A DNA stretch of 64,000 bases from JABDMH01 sp965223105 (GTDB taxonomy: Bacteria > Bacteroidota > Bacteroidia > Chitinophagales > Saprospiraceae): NCBI GenBank assembly GCA_965223105.1, contig OZ244987.1, forward strand, positions 2,418,001-2,482,000, written 5' to 3'. A model generated the notes under the pieces. That model saw nothing but the letters and a program-made list of their open reading frames with translations, ran no database searches and was not told the DNA's origin. Below are positions 1 to 8,378 of this stretch, one piece after another. Position numbers and translations under genes: made by a program. Position 1 is the first letter of the stretch. Each line of letters begins with the position of its first letter.

Positions 1-520
1 GCAGCTGTGGCAAGCCCTCTTTTTGACCACTGATTCCAACATACCTTTCCACGTAACTATACCATGGTGCGATGTCCTTATACCTGATGGGCCAGTCTAC
101 TCCGTACCCATCCTTCATATTGGCTTCGAAGTCCAGATCACTCCAACGATAGCACTGGCGGCCCCACATAATGGATCGACCTCCCTCATGATAACCTCTA
201 ATCCACTTATACTCGGGGCCATCGGCCGTTGATGCGTAAGGATGATCAGTGTCCTTAACCCAGTACTGGCGGGTTCCTTCGTTGAAGGCATAAACGGTAC
301 TCTGAATCCGGTATTCTTTGATGTCTTCAGCCGTACGAACCCCACGATGTGCAAATTCCCAAGGAGATGTAGTTGCCGTAGGGTAGTCTGGATGATTGAT
401 CTTTCTTCCACGTTCTATGACCAAAGTTTTCAGACCCCGTTCACACAATTCCTTAGCTGCCCAGCCTCCTGTAATACCGGAGCCGACGACAATAGCATCA
501 AATGAATCGCCTATTTGCAT
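1..520 (-). CDS. GMC-family FAD-dependent oxidoreductase, N-terminal part (cut by window edge)
   Basis: The first 173 residues of a glucose-methanol-choline type oxidoreductase; the gene runs off the left edge. A Rossmann FAD-binding motif is visible near the N-terminus (GSGITGG, followed by the acidic end of the second strand in LVIERG). The later segment GGRSIMWGRQCYRW resembles the FAD-contacting region of GMC enzymes. The family oxidises alcohols or sugars. The neighbour starting at 1112 ends 10 bp before this start and is a gluconate-2-dehydrogenase-subunit-3-like protein, the usual small partner of such flavoproteins, so the two form one minus-strand operon. The ATG at 518-520 is chosen because the FAD motif follows within about 12 residues. 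Substrate unknown. Confidence 0.85.
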   Translation of the reverse strand, partial: MQIGDSFDAIVVGSGITGGWAAKELCERGLKTLVIERGRKINHPDYPTATTSPWEFAHRGVRTAEDIKEYRIQSTVYAFNEGTRQYWVKDTDHPYASTADGPEYKWIRGYHEGGRSIMWGRQCYRWSDLDFEANMKDGYGVDWPIRYKDIAPWYSYVERYVGISGQKEGLPQL

Positions 521-530
521 AATCAATGAA

Positions 531-1112
531 TTACAATCTTCCTTCTACATTGTTGTCGACATATGCCCCGGCTTGATCATAAGGGATACATCCGTCATAT
601 CTACCCGGAATCGCCTGATAATTGAGGTGGTTGGTCATGATTGGCTCTGAAGTAAAGTATCCTAAAAGCACAAGTTGTTTCATTTTTCTATAAAAGGTGA
701 AAAAGGTCTGAGAATCAACATAGGCCGCAAGGTCAATGGCCTCGACAAAGTCTCTTCGCTGCTGTAAATCGGCTGCTAGAAAGTCCCTGTTGTATTCGTT
801 CTTAAATCTCACTTGCCATTCTTCCAAACCACCTAAGAAAGCATCTTGCTCCTCCCGGGTTAAACAGTCATGTAACATAAGGTCAATAAATTCTGGCACA
901 TGAAGATCAATAGCACCAGGTGTGGTTGAAGAGGGCAGTATGATATCCGCGATCTCGCTTACCAACTTGGCCTTTGGGCCTGTAAGAAAGATCGGACTCC
1001 AATCGACATCTCCGTGGGACCGGCAACTCGACAATACACCTGAAGCTATAGACAGTGGCAGCACTCCACCTGAGAGCAGGGTTACTTTCTTCAAAACTTC
1101 TCTTCGATCCAT
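531..1112 (-). CDS. Gluconate 2-dehydrogenase subunit 3 family lipoprotein
   Basis: A 193-residue protein with an N-terminal signal of mixed character: a twin-arginine-like start (DRREVLKKV), a hydrophobic stretch, then a lipobox LSSC near residues 27-30. The rest matches the gluconate 2-dehydrogenase subunit 3 family: the segment LVSEIADIILPSSTTPGA and the later DLMLHDCLTREEQ-type helix are typical. In characterised relatives this small subunit accompanies a membrane or periplasmic GMC flavoprotein and helps its export or assembly. Here it is the first gene of a two-gene operon with the GMC oxidoreductase just downstream. The lipobox suggests the complex is tethered to a membrane facing the periplasm (inference). 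Confidence 0.85.
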   Translation of the reverse strand: MDRREVLKKVTLLSGGVLPLSIASGVLSSCRSHGDVDWSPIFLTGPKAKLVSEIADIILPSSTTPGAIDLHVPEFIDLMLHDCLTREEQDAFLGGLEEWQVRFKNEYNRDFLAADLQQRRDFVEAIDLAAYVDSQTFFTFYRKMKQLVLLGYFTSEPIMTNHLNYQAIPGRYDGCIPYDQAGAYVDNNVEGRL

Positions 1113-1327
1113 ATTCCCTCAACAATACTTTCTCATGAAATAACGAATGTAGTTCAAAATTCTCTGAAGCCATGAATTCAGGATTTTTTTATTGACCTTT
1201 CAGAGTTATTTTGGTAGCCAAGCCCCCGGCCGACTGAAGTTATTCCCGTCCGATCCGGCACGGGCCTTTAGGTATGTTTAGCCTCAACCGCCCCTATCGG
1301 TAGACATCTAGATTCGATCTGCCAAAT

Positions 1328-1501
1328 ACTAGTGAGGCTACTCCGGAAAGTGCCATCTTCATAAAATGAGCCTATTTTGGATGAGATTTTCACTTTTTCG
1401 AGATTGGGTGATGCCTGAGTATCAGCCGATTGAGAAAAATGGAAAGATCGCCAAAAGAGCCATTTTTGATTTGGCGACCTTTTCGGAGTATCCTCACTAG
1501 T
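1328..1501. mobile_element. MITE-like element 1 (174 bp, 23-bp terminal inverted repeats)
   Basis: Positions 1328-1350 and 1479-1501 are inverted repeats matching at 21 of 23 positions; both ends start ACTAGTGAGG read inwards. The 174-bp interior has no ORF of note. Short length, long terminal inverted repeats and lack of coding capacity fit a miniature inverted-repeat element or the two joined ends of a deleted insertion sequence. It abuts the next element with no gap. Confidence 0.55.
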
Positions 1502-1790
1502 CTAGTACTCTGTCAAGCCAATTATTGTCGTTTATTTTCATGTCTTTTGCGAATTTCGTCGTCGCAGATCCCCGCCCGAATGACCATCGGTCGGGCGGGC
1601 CTGCCTGGCGGTGCCGAGCAGACAGGCTCACTGTAGCTCCGGCCATAATTGCGGCTACCCATCCGCTTTCACGATTCTCTCCCTTTACGTGCTGTCGGAC
1701 GTAACTCTTCGAGATCGGTAGTTCATTCCTCGAACTTCATCAAAAATCATATTAAAATGATTCAACATAACTAACTTGACAGAGTACTAG
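1502..1790. mobile_element. MITE-like element 2 / insertion-sequence remnant (289 bp, perfect 16-bp terminal inverted repeats)
   Basis: The 16-mer CTAGTACTCTGTCAAG at 1502-1517 is repeated exactly in inverted orientation at 1775-1790. Beyond the perfect part the two ends remain loosely similar for roughly 40 bp. CTAG at each outer edge could be a palindromic 4-bp target duplication rather than part of the repeat. The interior carries the GC-rich hairpin around 1572-1600 and no transposase gene. Possibly mobilised in trans by an element with the same ends elsewhere in the genome. Confidence 0.55.
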
Positions 1791-2099
1791 CTGCCCTACT
1801 AATATCTGGGTGCTTGATAAAATCGGTACCTTGGTACTCTTTGTAGGTATGCTTCGATATCGGGAAACAAACTTATTTGTGGGATCTGGTAGAGAGTACA
1901 TTCTGTCATCAGGTGACCCCAAATCAAATGCCGAGGAGAACTACATGCATGTTTCCTCCTCATGTTGTTGACAGCTTTACTACGTCAGTGAAACGAGGGT
2001 AATGCTGAACGTAATATTTCTTCAATCTCACCCGTATCAAGGTAAGCGTGACCTTCCATCCGAAGAAGTTCATGGTTGCCGAGATGCGGGGACGGTGCT

Positions 2100-2459
2100 T
2101 TAGATCGCCGATGGACCGCGTTCATTGGTACGGATACGAATGCATTCCTCCAGAGGGCTAATAAAGATCTTTCCATCGCCAATCTTCCCCGTGGGATCAT
2201 CCAGGCGTCCTTCAGATCTAGCGGCCTCAATGATCGTATTTACCGTAATATCGATAAAATCATCATTGACCGCTATTTCTAATTTGATCTTCGGAACCAG
2301 ATTGGGAACAACTCGGCGACCACGGTAAATCTCTTCTCTTTGTTGCCTTCCGTGTCCGGAAACCCGGCTAACCGTAATCCTGGTAATTTCATTGGCGATT
2401 AGTGCTTCACGAACGTGGTCAAGCTGTGATTCGCGAATTATAGCAGTTATCAGTTTCAT
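2100..2459 (-). CDS. glnK: P-II family nitrogen regulator
   Basis: A 119-residue P-II signalling protein lying 5 bp downstream of amtB, the classical glnK-amtB arrangement (order reversed here). P-II trimers sense ATP/ADP and 2-oxoglutarate and block AmtB with their T-loop. Seen here: start MKLITAIIRE, GRQQ with Gln39, the T-loop, PKIKLEIAV with the Lys58-equivalent, and GKIGDGKIF of the B-loop. Two oddities: the position of the uridylylated Tyr51 of E. coli is Val (T-loop reads YRGRRVV), and about seven extra residues (around EGRLDD) sit before the B-loop. Loss of Tyr51 argues against GlnD-type uridylylation, so regulation may be by ligands alone (inference). Confidence 0.93.
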   Translation of the reverse strand: MKLITAIIRESQLDHVREALIANEITRITVSRVSGHGRQQREEIYRGRRVVPNLVPKIKLEIAVNDDFIDITVNTIIEAARSEGRLDDPTGKIGDGKIFISPLEECIRIRTNERGPSAI

Positions 2460-2464
2460 AGCAA

Positions 2465-3796
2465 TTAACTGGGATTTAGCATGCCATAACCATGTTCGCC
2501 ATGATAGGCACTATCTAAGCCTTGCATCTCCACATCTGGTGTGGAGCGAAAGCCGATCAACTTATCGATCAAAATCAAAAGCAGGTAGGTAATGATGGCC
2601 GCGTAGACCACAGCCATCAGCACTGCAACCAGCTGTACACCAAGCTGCTGCATGATAGACCATGGACCTCCTGCAGCCACTGCCGCTTCTTCCATCCAAC
2701 TTGGTCGGATAAAGAAGGTAAGAAAGATAGCACCGACAATGCCACCCACCCCATGGATGCCAAATGCGTCTAAGCTATCGTCGTAGCCCAATCTGTTCTT
2801 AAGCAATATCCCGAGGTAACAAAATGCTGAAGCCAAAACGCCAAGTACAAGTGCTCCAATGGGCTGCACTACACCAGCAGCTGGAGTCACAGCCACCAGA
2901 CCGGCCAAAATGCCCGAGACTAGTCCCAGAGCAGTTGCCTTTCCTTGATGATACCCTTCGATGATGACCCAGGTCATGGCTCCGGCAGCAGCTGCCACTT
3001 GAGTAGCAGTAAGAGCCTGTGCCGTGCTGAGTCCACTCTCTATGCTACTGCCAGCGTTAAATCCAAACCAGCCAACCCATAAGAGGCCTCCTCCAATCAT
3101 TGTCATGACGAGGTTACTTGGTGGCATGTTGGTTTTCGGAAAGCCCCTCCGGGCACCGAGATACAGTGCAGCGACCAGTCCACTGACACCTGCAGAGATG
3201 TGAACAACGGTTCCACCAGCGAAGTCAATGGCACCATTAGCTCCCATATTAAACAAGAAGCCGTCTTCTGCCCAAACCCAATGGCAAAGGGGATTATACA
3301 CCAATATTCCCCATAAAGCAATAAAAAAGCAATAGGCCTTAAACCTGACCCGTTCAGCAAAAGCTCCTGCAATCAAGGCGGGTGTAATGATGGCAAACTT
3401 TGCCTGAAACATGCTGAATACATATTCGGGCACGCCACCGTCCAAGATTCGATCATCCAGGGCCTTCAAAAATACCAGGTCCGAATTCCATCCAAACCAA
3501 CCGCCAAGGGTGTTTTCACCAAAACACATTGAATAACCAAAGATCACCCACAGGATGGTCATAATGCCCATCGCAGCATAACTGTGCATCATCGTTCCTA
3601 ATACATTCTTAGTCCGTACTAACCCTCCATAAAACATGGCTAGGCCTGGTACCATCAATAGAACTAGAGCTGTCGAAGTCAGCATCCATGCTGTTGCCCC
3701 TGAATCAAGAGATGGACTGGTTTGTCCAAAGAGATCCGTGGTTAATATAATGGCTATCAAGGTGGGGCTGGTGAAGCGGATTTTCTGTTTCATCAT
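2465..3796 (-). CDS. amtB: Ammonium transporter AmtB
   Basis: An Amt/MEP/Rh channel of about 443 residues with a cleavable signal peptide ending near LFGQ and eleven expected membrane helices. The twin-histidine pore residues are visible in GTVVHIS and FGIHGVGG, with the conserved Asp in AIDFAGG and the signature GAFAERVRF. It conducts ammonium into the cytoplasm and is gated by the P-II protein encoded 5 bp downstream. An upstream in-frame ATG at 3907 exists, but a consensus -7 box (TATATTTG) lies between it and the signal peptide. I therefore chose the ATG at 3796 (or its neighbour at 3793). Confidence 0.93.
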   Translation of the reverse strand: MMKQKIRFTSPTLIAIILTTDLFGQTSPSLDSGATAWMLTSTALVLLMVPGLAMFYGGLVRTKNVLGTMMHSYAAMGIMTILWVIFGYSMCFGENTLGGWFGWNSDLVFLKALDDRILDGGVPEYVFSMFQAKFAIITPALIAGAFAERVRFKAYCFFIALWGILVYNPLCHWVWAEDGFLFNMGANGAIDFAGGTVVHISAGVSGLVAALYLGARRGFPKTNMPPSNLVMTMIGGGLLWVGWFGFNAGSSIESGLSTAQALTATQVAAAAGAMTWVIIEGYHQGKATALGLVSGILAGLVAVTPAAGVVQPIGALVLGVLASAFCYLGILLKNRLGYDDSLDAFGIHGVGGIVGAIFLTFFIRPSWMEEAAVAAGGPWSIMQQLGVQLVAVLMAVVYAAIITYLLLILIDKLIGFRSTPDVEMQGLDSAYHGEHGYGMLNPS

Positions 3797-3853
3797 CGAG
3801 TCTTCCATCCAGTCAAACGAGGCCTTAAGGACACGCTTGACCTTAAAAGTGCG

Positions 3854-3861
3854 CAAATATA
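3854..3861 (-). promoter_or_regulatory. Putative -7 box of the amtB-glnK promoter
   Basis: Read on the minus strand this is TATATTTG, an exact fit to the Bacteroidota TAnnTTTG element. No clean TTTG -33 box is found 19-21 bp upstream (nearest is TTTC). Transcription would start near 3847, giving a leader of about 50 nt before the start at 3796. Confidence 0.5.
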
Positions 3862-4069
3862 ACCGATATCCATTATTGTGAAAGAACAACATTGGTAAAA
3901 CGCTCAAAGTGAGAGAAACAACAGCGTAAGGTTTGTTATCAAAAAAGTGTAATTCAAGTGAAAAGGGGCAATATGAAGTGTTGAAGCCAAAATTTTCTTT
4001 CTTCGTGAAATAAATGGCAAATCAACCCAGTAAAATTGCTCGGGTGCAAGTAAAATCACAACATGGCCC

Positions 4070-4663
4070 ATGATTGAGCGGTTGTCTTTTAGGATGGCTG
4101 AAAAGAGTGACGTACATGATATCCTTTCCATTTACGGCCCTATCATCGAAAAAACGGTCATATCCTTCGAGTACCAAATTCCCACTCCAGAGGATATGTG
4201 GCAGCGGATCCAACGAGTGCAGGAGGAAGCCCCCTGGTTGGTTTGCAGTGCCGGAGACCTAGTGGTGGGGTATGCATATGCTGCACCTCATCGAAACCGG
4301 AGGGCTTATCAGTGGAATCGCGAGCTGTCGGTCTATGTACACCAAGATTATCGCAATCGGCTGATTGCCACCACACTTTACCAATCACTATTCAGCATTC
4401 TGGAACTTCAGGGTTTCACCAATGCCTTAATTGGTATCACTCTTCCAAACCCAGTTAGTGTAAGACTCCATGAAAAACTAGGATTTGCGTTGATTGGTCA
4501 TTATCGGGATGTGGGCTTCAAAATGGGCAAATACCACAGTGTAGGGTGGTGGCAGAAAAAGCTTAGCTTACAAAGACCTGGAAATATTGTTCCCTGGCAG
4601 TCGATGCCATCTGCCATAGGTGAAATCCTGGAACAATATACTAGTATCATAAACAATAGATGA
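4070..4663 (+). CDS. GNAT-family N-acetyltransferase, phosphinothricin-acetyltransferase-like
   Basis: A 197-residue GNAT protein, divergent from amtB. Features of the Pat/Bar-like subgroup are present: early acidic helix (DVHDILSIYGPIIEKTVISF), ELSVYVHQDYRNR, the Asn-containing segment LPNPVSVRLHEKLGFALIGHYRDVGFKMGKY. Relatives acetylate phosphinothricin, methionine sulfoximine or similar amino acids with acetyl-CoA. The acetyl-CoA loop is degenerate: the usual RGRGIG reads RNRLIA, losing the glycines that wrap the pyrophosphate, so activity may be weak or altered. A tail of about 30 residues follows the domain. An alternative start is the ATG at 4094. Confidence 0.8.
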   Translation: MIERLSFRMAEKSDVHDILSIYGPIIEKTVISFEYQIPTPEDMWQRIQRVQEEAPWLVCSAGDLVVGYAYAAPHRNRRAYQWNRELSVYVHQDYRNRLIATTLYQSLFSILELQGFTNALIGITLPNPVSVRLHEKLGFALIGHYRDVGFKMGKYHSVGWWQKKLSLQRPGNIVPWQSMPSAIGEILEQYTSIINNR

Positions 4664-4768
4664 TTGATGGCCAACATTCAAGACTACTCCTGTTTTGTTG
4701 ATAGCACTGGAATAAACTGTGGACTTGCCAAAAAGTAGGGACGACGTCCATATGGCTTTGCGTGCCCC

Positions 4769-5161
4769 TCATTTTGGTCCAATGCGCTGAACTCTTTGCA
4801 ATGTGATAAAATCACCTTGGTTACCCCAACTGTTCAAAATGAAATTCATAACGTCCATCACTTCTTGATCAGAAAGATATAGGGGTGCCATAATGTTGTC
4901 ATACACTTTACCATTCACGATAATTTTACCTTCTAGTCCATATTTAACCGCCCTTATTGATGCATCAATGCTGTCTACTAAGTAGTCAGAATTGGCTAAA
5001 GGAGGGTAGACCTCTTCAATTCCTTCGCCTTTAGACAGGTGACATGTCAAGCAAAAATCCTGGTAGATCTCATGACCTTTGGCTACACTGCTTGCCAATT
5101 GGTCATCCTGCCACCCCAAGAATCCAAGCACAGCAGGAAGGAGGTACAGACCAATTTTCAC
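4769..5161 (-). CDS. Small c-type cytochrome
   Basis: A 130-residue exported monohaem cytochrome c. An N-terminal hydrophobic signal (residues 1-17) is followed by the haem site C37-L-T-C40-H41 and a plausible Met axial ligand at M91 in NIMAP. Its start overlaps the stop of the upstream PQQ dehydrogenase gene by 4 bp (ATGA-type), so the two are translationally coupled. The likely role is to take electrons from the PQQ enzyme in the periplasm and pass them to the respiratory chain; this is inferred from context. Confidence 0.88.
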   Translation of the reverse strand: MKIGLYLLPAVLGFLGWQDDQLASSVAKGHEIYQDFCLTCHLSKGEGIEEVYPPLANSDYLVDSIDASIRAVKYGLEGKIIVNGKVYDNIMAPLYLSDQEVMDVMNFILNSWGNQGDFITLQRVQRIGPK

Positions 5162-6285
5162 GTTTTCTTAGGTTTGATTTTTACAATACCTTTGCCTTCG
5201 ATCGAGACATAGATATACCCATCCGGCCCCTCCCTAATCGTTCGCACTCGACCGATGTCTTCCAATACTTTTTCCTCAAAACTCATTGATTCTCCATTCA
5301 ACTCAATGCGGTGGATATAGTTAAACTTAAGTGATCCGATGAGCACACTGTTTTTCCATTCCGGATACAAATCACTGACTACAAAGGTCATTCCGCATGG
5401 AGCAATGGATGGCACCCAATATTTGACGGGTTGCTCCATACCCTCTTTTTCAGTCAGATCGGTAAACTTGGTTCCACTATAGTTGATTCCATAGCTGATC
5501 ACCGGCCAGCCATAATTTTTTCCTGGATAAAGCACATTGAGTTCATCGCCACCACGCGGTCCATGTTCATGTATCCAGGTGCGACCAGTAACGGGATGTA
5601 TGGCTATTCCCTGAGGATTACGATGTCCATAACTATAGATGGAGGGTTGTGCACCAGCGATATCGAGAAAGGGATTGTCTGAAGGTATGCCGCCATCATC
5701 CAGCAGCCTGTGCACCTTTCCACTGTGATTGGAGAGTGATTGGGGATTTTCATCTCGAGCACCCCGGTCTCCTACAGTGACATAAAGGAATCCACTGTCA
5801 TCAAAGGCGAGTCTGCCTCCCCAATGTTGACCACGACGGCTTCCCGGCGAAGCTTTGAATAATACTTGGTGATCCACCCATTGATGATCTATGATCCTGC
5901 CTCTGGCGACTGCCGTATTTCCACCATTTTCTCCTTCAGCCTGATGACCGTACGCGATATAGATCCATTGATTATCCTCGTAATTGGGGTGAAGCTGAAT
6001 GTCCATTAGACCCCCTTGTCCCCGAACATAAATCTGGGGCAACTCTGTGACCTCAGTCTTAACACCGTTCTTCAGGTGGTAGAGTTTGCCCTTTTTCTCG
6101 GTAACAAGCATAGATTGATCCGGTAAGAAGGTAAAGCTCCAGGGATTTTCAAAATCTTCTGATATATACTCCACTTCAAATTCTACTTTACTGCTGGGGT
6201 ATTCTGCTGTGTCCTGTCCGCATCCTGTCAGCTGACCACCCATCCATAAGAGAGCAGTCATCACTATGATTTTGTTCTTTAGCAT
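5158..6285 (-). CDS. PQQ-dependent aldose sugar dehydrogenase, lipoprotein
   Basis: A 375-residue member of the soluble glucose/sorbosone dehydrogenase family, a six-bladed propeller binding PQQ and Ca2+. A lipobox (LTGC, Cys22) predicts a lipid-anchored periplasmic or surface protein. Recognisable pieces: ENPWSFTFLPD near the start, QHWGGRLAFD containing the catalytic-base His region, YGHRNPQGIA with the conserved Arg, and HGPRGGDELNVLYPGKNYGWP. The family oxidises aldose sugars to lactones. The downstream cytochrome c, overlapping by 4 bp, is the probable electron acceptor. Natural substrate cannot be deduced. Confidence 0.9.
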   Translation of the reverse strand: MLKNKIIVMTALLWMGGQLTGCGQDTAEYPSSKVEFEVEYISEDFENPWSFTFLPDQSMLVTEKKGKLYHLKNGVKTEVTELPQIYVRGQGGLMDIQLHPNYEDNQWIYIAYGHQAEGENGGNTAVARGRIIDHQWVDHQVLFKASPGSRRGQHWGGRLAFDDSGFLYVTVGDRGARDENPQSLSNHSGKVHRLLDDGGIPSDNPFLDIAGAQPSIYSYGHRNPQGIAIHPVTGRTWIHEHGPRGGDELNVLYPGKNYGWPVISYGINYSGTKFTDLTEKEGMEQPVKYWVPSIAPCGMTFVVSDLYPEWKNSVLIGSLKFNYIHRIELNGESMSFEEKVLEDIGRVRTIREGPDGYIYVSIEGKGIVKIKPKKT

Positions 6286-6621
6286 TGTTCTTTATGCAGT
6301 GAGTGCGTAAAAATACTGGAACGCTGCAATAGTAGATCTATTTCCTTATGGGTACCGCTAATAACCTCTGAATGAGATCGGTTTTGAAATATTTTGGTTT
6401 AGTCGCGGAGAATTGAATGAGTATAGCGTAGCTGCGTGATTGAAATCAAGCGAAGTATAATTGAAAAGATGCAAAATAAATGGCGAAAGACCTTGTGTCC
6501 AATCTATAAACGGGTTTTTTTGAGGTACACTCTATTGATGTGACCAGATTAGACCGGCAGGTTCGTATCTTCGGGCAAGTCGTCTTACTTTACCGCATGG
6601 GTGAATGATTTAGACTAAGAA
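6286..6621. other. Divergent intergenic region, nothing recognisable
   Basis: 336 bp between the minus-strand PQQ dehydrogenase and the plus-strand HAD gene; it must carry both promoters. On the minus strand TATTTTTA close to 6323-6330 is a near-match to a -7 box. No RNA gene, terminator or ORF is convincing. Confidence 0.4.
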
Positions 6622-7308
6622 ATGATGATGAAGAAGGCAATTGCTTTTGATGTTTATGGTACGTTAATCGACACTACCGCTGTGCAAGAAGGGCTGTACA
6701 ACTTAATGGGAGATCGCTCCAAGGAATTCAGTGCCCTGTGGAGACGAAAGCAAATAGAGTATAGTTTCCGAAGGAATATATTGGGTCAGTATGAACCCTT
6801 TACCCGTTGCACTGAAGATGCATTGAAGTACACCTGTCGAGCGCTCGACATTTCGTTATCTAAGGTTGAACAAAAAAAACTGATGTCAGCTTATCTCAAA
6901 TTGCCTCTTTTTGTTGATGTGAAAAATGCACTAAAGGTATTTGCTCAACAAAACATCTCGATGTATGTTTTTTCAAATGGATCTCCCCAAGACTTGAAGG
7001 AAATCTTTACCGCTGCCGGAGCCCTTGATTTTTTTTCAAAGCTTGTGAGTGTGCATGAAGTAAGGAAATTTAAACCTGACCCGGAAGTTTATGCTTATTT
7101 GAAGAAGGAAATTGGACTTACCAACAATGAATTCTACTTTGTTTCGGCAAACCCCTTTGATGTTCAGGGAGCTACCTTGGCTGGTTTAGATACCATTTGG
7201 CTCTGTCGCCATCGGGATGTCACGTTTGATGCTTGGGGGAAAGGTCCAGGAAAAATTGCTCATAATTTTGAAGATATTCTGGCATTGTACCACCAAGTGG
7301 ATGGCTAA
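6622..7308 (+). CDS. HAD-superfamily hydrolase, type II haloacid-dehalogenase-like
   Basis: A 228-residue HAD protein. Motif I is DVYGTLID with nucleophile Asp10, motif II is FSNGSP, motif III Lys is in RKFKPDPEVY, and the motif IV region is FVSANPFDVQGATLAG. The DxYGT form and the SANPFD segment are characteristic of the L-2-haloacid dehalogenase (type II) subgroup, which displaces halide from short 2-haloacids. Many relatives are only phosphatases, so the substrate is open. It is followed 12-21 bp later by an MscS channel gene on the same strand. Three ATGs in a row begin the gene; the first is used. Confidence 0.87.
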   Translation: MMMKKAIAFDVYGTLIDTTAVQEGLYNLMGDRSKEFSALWRRKQIEYSFRRNILGQYEPFTRCTEDALKYTCRALDISLSKVEQKKLMSAYLKLPLFVDVKNALKVFAQQNISMYVFSNGSPQDLKEIFTAAGALDFFSKLVSVHEVRKFKPDPEVYAYLKKEIGLTNNEFYFVSANPFDVQGATLAGLDTIWLCRHRDVTFDAWGKGPGKIAHNFEDILALYHQVDG

Positions 7309-7329
7309 AATGAATCAGTTGTGTCATCG

Positions 7330-8196
7330 ATGAATAGATACATACTTCATCTGCTTCTCAAAGGCTTGACAGCAGCCTTACTTATCGTGCTCTGGTATGG
7401 TGAGTTGGATTTCAGCTGGGCCGGTCGCTTTGAAGACAATTTTCAGAGTTTATTGGGATTTACTCTTTTTGCCGTGTTGCTCAATTTTACCATGAGTATT
7501 CTCTCAGCGATCTATCGCATCAGAAAGAAAGTTCCCTTGGACGCACAAGACAATATGACCAAGGGTATCAACAATATCTATATCCTGATTATGAGTTTTG
7601 CTGTAGTATTGCTTTTACTCAGTATGTGGGGTGTGGATGCCCAAACCTTGTTTACAACCTTAAGTATTATCGCAGCTGCTATTGCGATAGTCAGCAAAGA
7701 ATTCCTGATTGCAATCCTTGCGGGTTTAGTCATTGCAGTTTCGAAAGAACTGAGTATTGGAGACTATATCAAAATTGGAGATCATAAGGGAAAGATAGTG
7801 GACTTGCAACTGACAAAAATTGTCATTCTCAATGAAGATGATGATATCATTTATATTCCCAATGACAAAGCCTATTTAGGTGAAATTGTGAATTTTAGTA
7901 AAGGTGATGAGCGTCGTGTGAGTGTGGCCTTCGAACTAAGCAGCAAATTTGACGGGGGGATAGACGACCTGGAGGGTAGTTTAATAAGCAATTTGTCGGA
8001 ATTTAAGGAACATATCGTAAGCGAGTCTTTCAAATTGAAGATCGCAGAAATACAAAAAGACTGCATTAAACTCAAATTTCAATACACTCTCCAGCAGGCA
8101 GGGGTGGATTTAGAGAAGGTCATTAAGCGAAAAACCATTCGTAAAGTGCTGGATTTTATCCGTGCGGCACAATTTCACGAGGAGCAGGCTAAATGA
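7330..8196 (+). CDS. Small mechanosensitive ion channel, MscS family
   Basis: A 288-residue membrane protein with about four hydrophobic helices. The pore-lining helix and start of the beta domain are recognisable: TTLSIIAAAIAIVSKEFLIA then SIGDYIKIGDHKGKIVDLQLTKIVI and IIYIPN. MscS-family channels open under membrane tension to release osmolytes after hypo-osmotic shock. The C-terminal alpha/beta region is shorter than in E. coli MscS. A GTG at 7321 in the same frame is an alternative start; the ATG at 7330 is preferred. Probably co-transcribed with the upstream HAD gene. Confidence 0.87.
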   Translation: MNRYILHLLLKGLTAALLIVLWYGELDFSWAGRFEDNFQSLLGFTLFAVLLNFTMSILSAIYRIRKKVPLDAQDNMTKGINNIYILIMSFAVVLLLLSMWGVDAQTLFTTLSIIAAAIAIVSKEFLIAILAGLVIAVSKELSIGDYIKIGDHKGKIVDLQLTKIVILNEDDDIIYIPNDKAYLGEIVNFSKGDERRVSVAFELSSKFDGGIDDLEGSLISNLSEFKEHIVSESFKLKIAEIQKDCIKLKFQYTLQQAGVDLEKVIKRKTIRKVLDFIRAAQFHEEQAK

Positions 8197-8240
8197 CAGG
8201 GCTGGTTGCCATACAATCTTGTGTATAGAGGAATCTGACG

Positions 8241-8378
8241 ATGACCAAGATTTCTAATGGGGCACTAGATATTTATTTGGAATCTATTATCTATGGTAAG
8301 AACCAACGGAGGATTTTGGTGAAAAACCAAAACTCGATGAAAACTGTTAAAATTGATGGTATAAGTTGTGGCTCATGA
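8241..8378 (+). CDS. Possible small ORF, 45 residues, coupled to the next gene
   Basis: An ATG-initiated reading frame of 45 codons ending in TGA at 8376-8378, overlapping the ATG of the following gene by the ATGA arrangement typical of translational coupling. The product is basic in its second half (KNQRRILVKNQN). No family is recognised. The overlap is the only support, so it could be chance. Confidence 0.3.
   Translation: MTKISNGALDIYLESIIYGKNQRRILVKNQNSMKTVKIDGISCGS

Larger units (their letters stand above)
1113..2099. other. Long non-coding stretch with two inverted-repeat-bounded elements
   Basis: About 990 bp between two minus-strand operons with no convincing gene. It contains two abutting segments with terminal inverted repeats (listed separately) and a GC-rich hairpin near 1572-1600 (cccgcccga paired with tcgggcggg). 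A short imperfect hairpin lies at 1933-1961 (gaggag/ctcctc). The left third, 1113-1327, should contain the promoter of the oxidoreductase operon, but I found no clear TAnnTTTG match there. Confidence 0.6.

Noticed and set aside
1985..2230. Minus-strand 81-codon frame after glnK
   Set aside because: More than half overlaps glnK in another frame; only the last 30 residues look protein-like and no start separates them.
3797..3907. N-terminal extension of AmtB from an ATG at 3907
   Set aside because: It precedes a good signal peptide and contains the consensus -7 box, so it is leader sequence.
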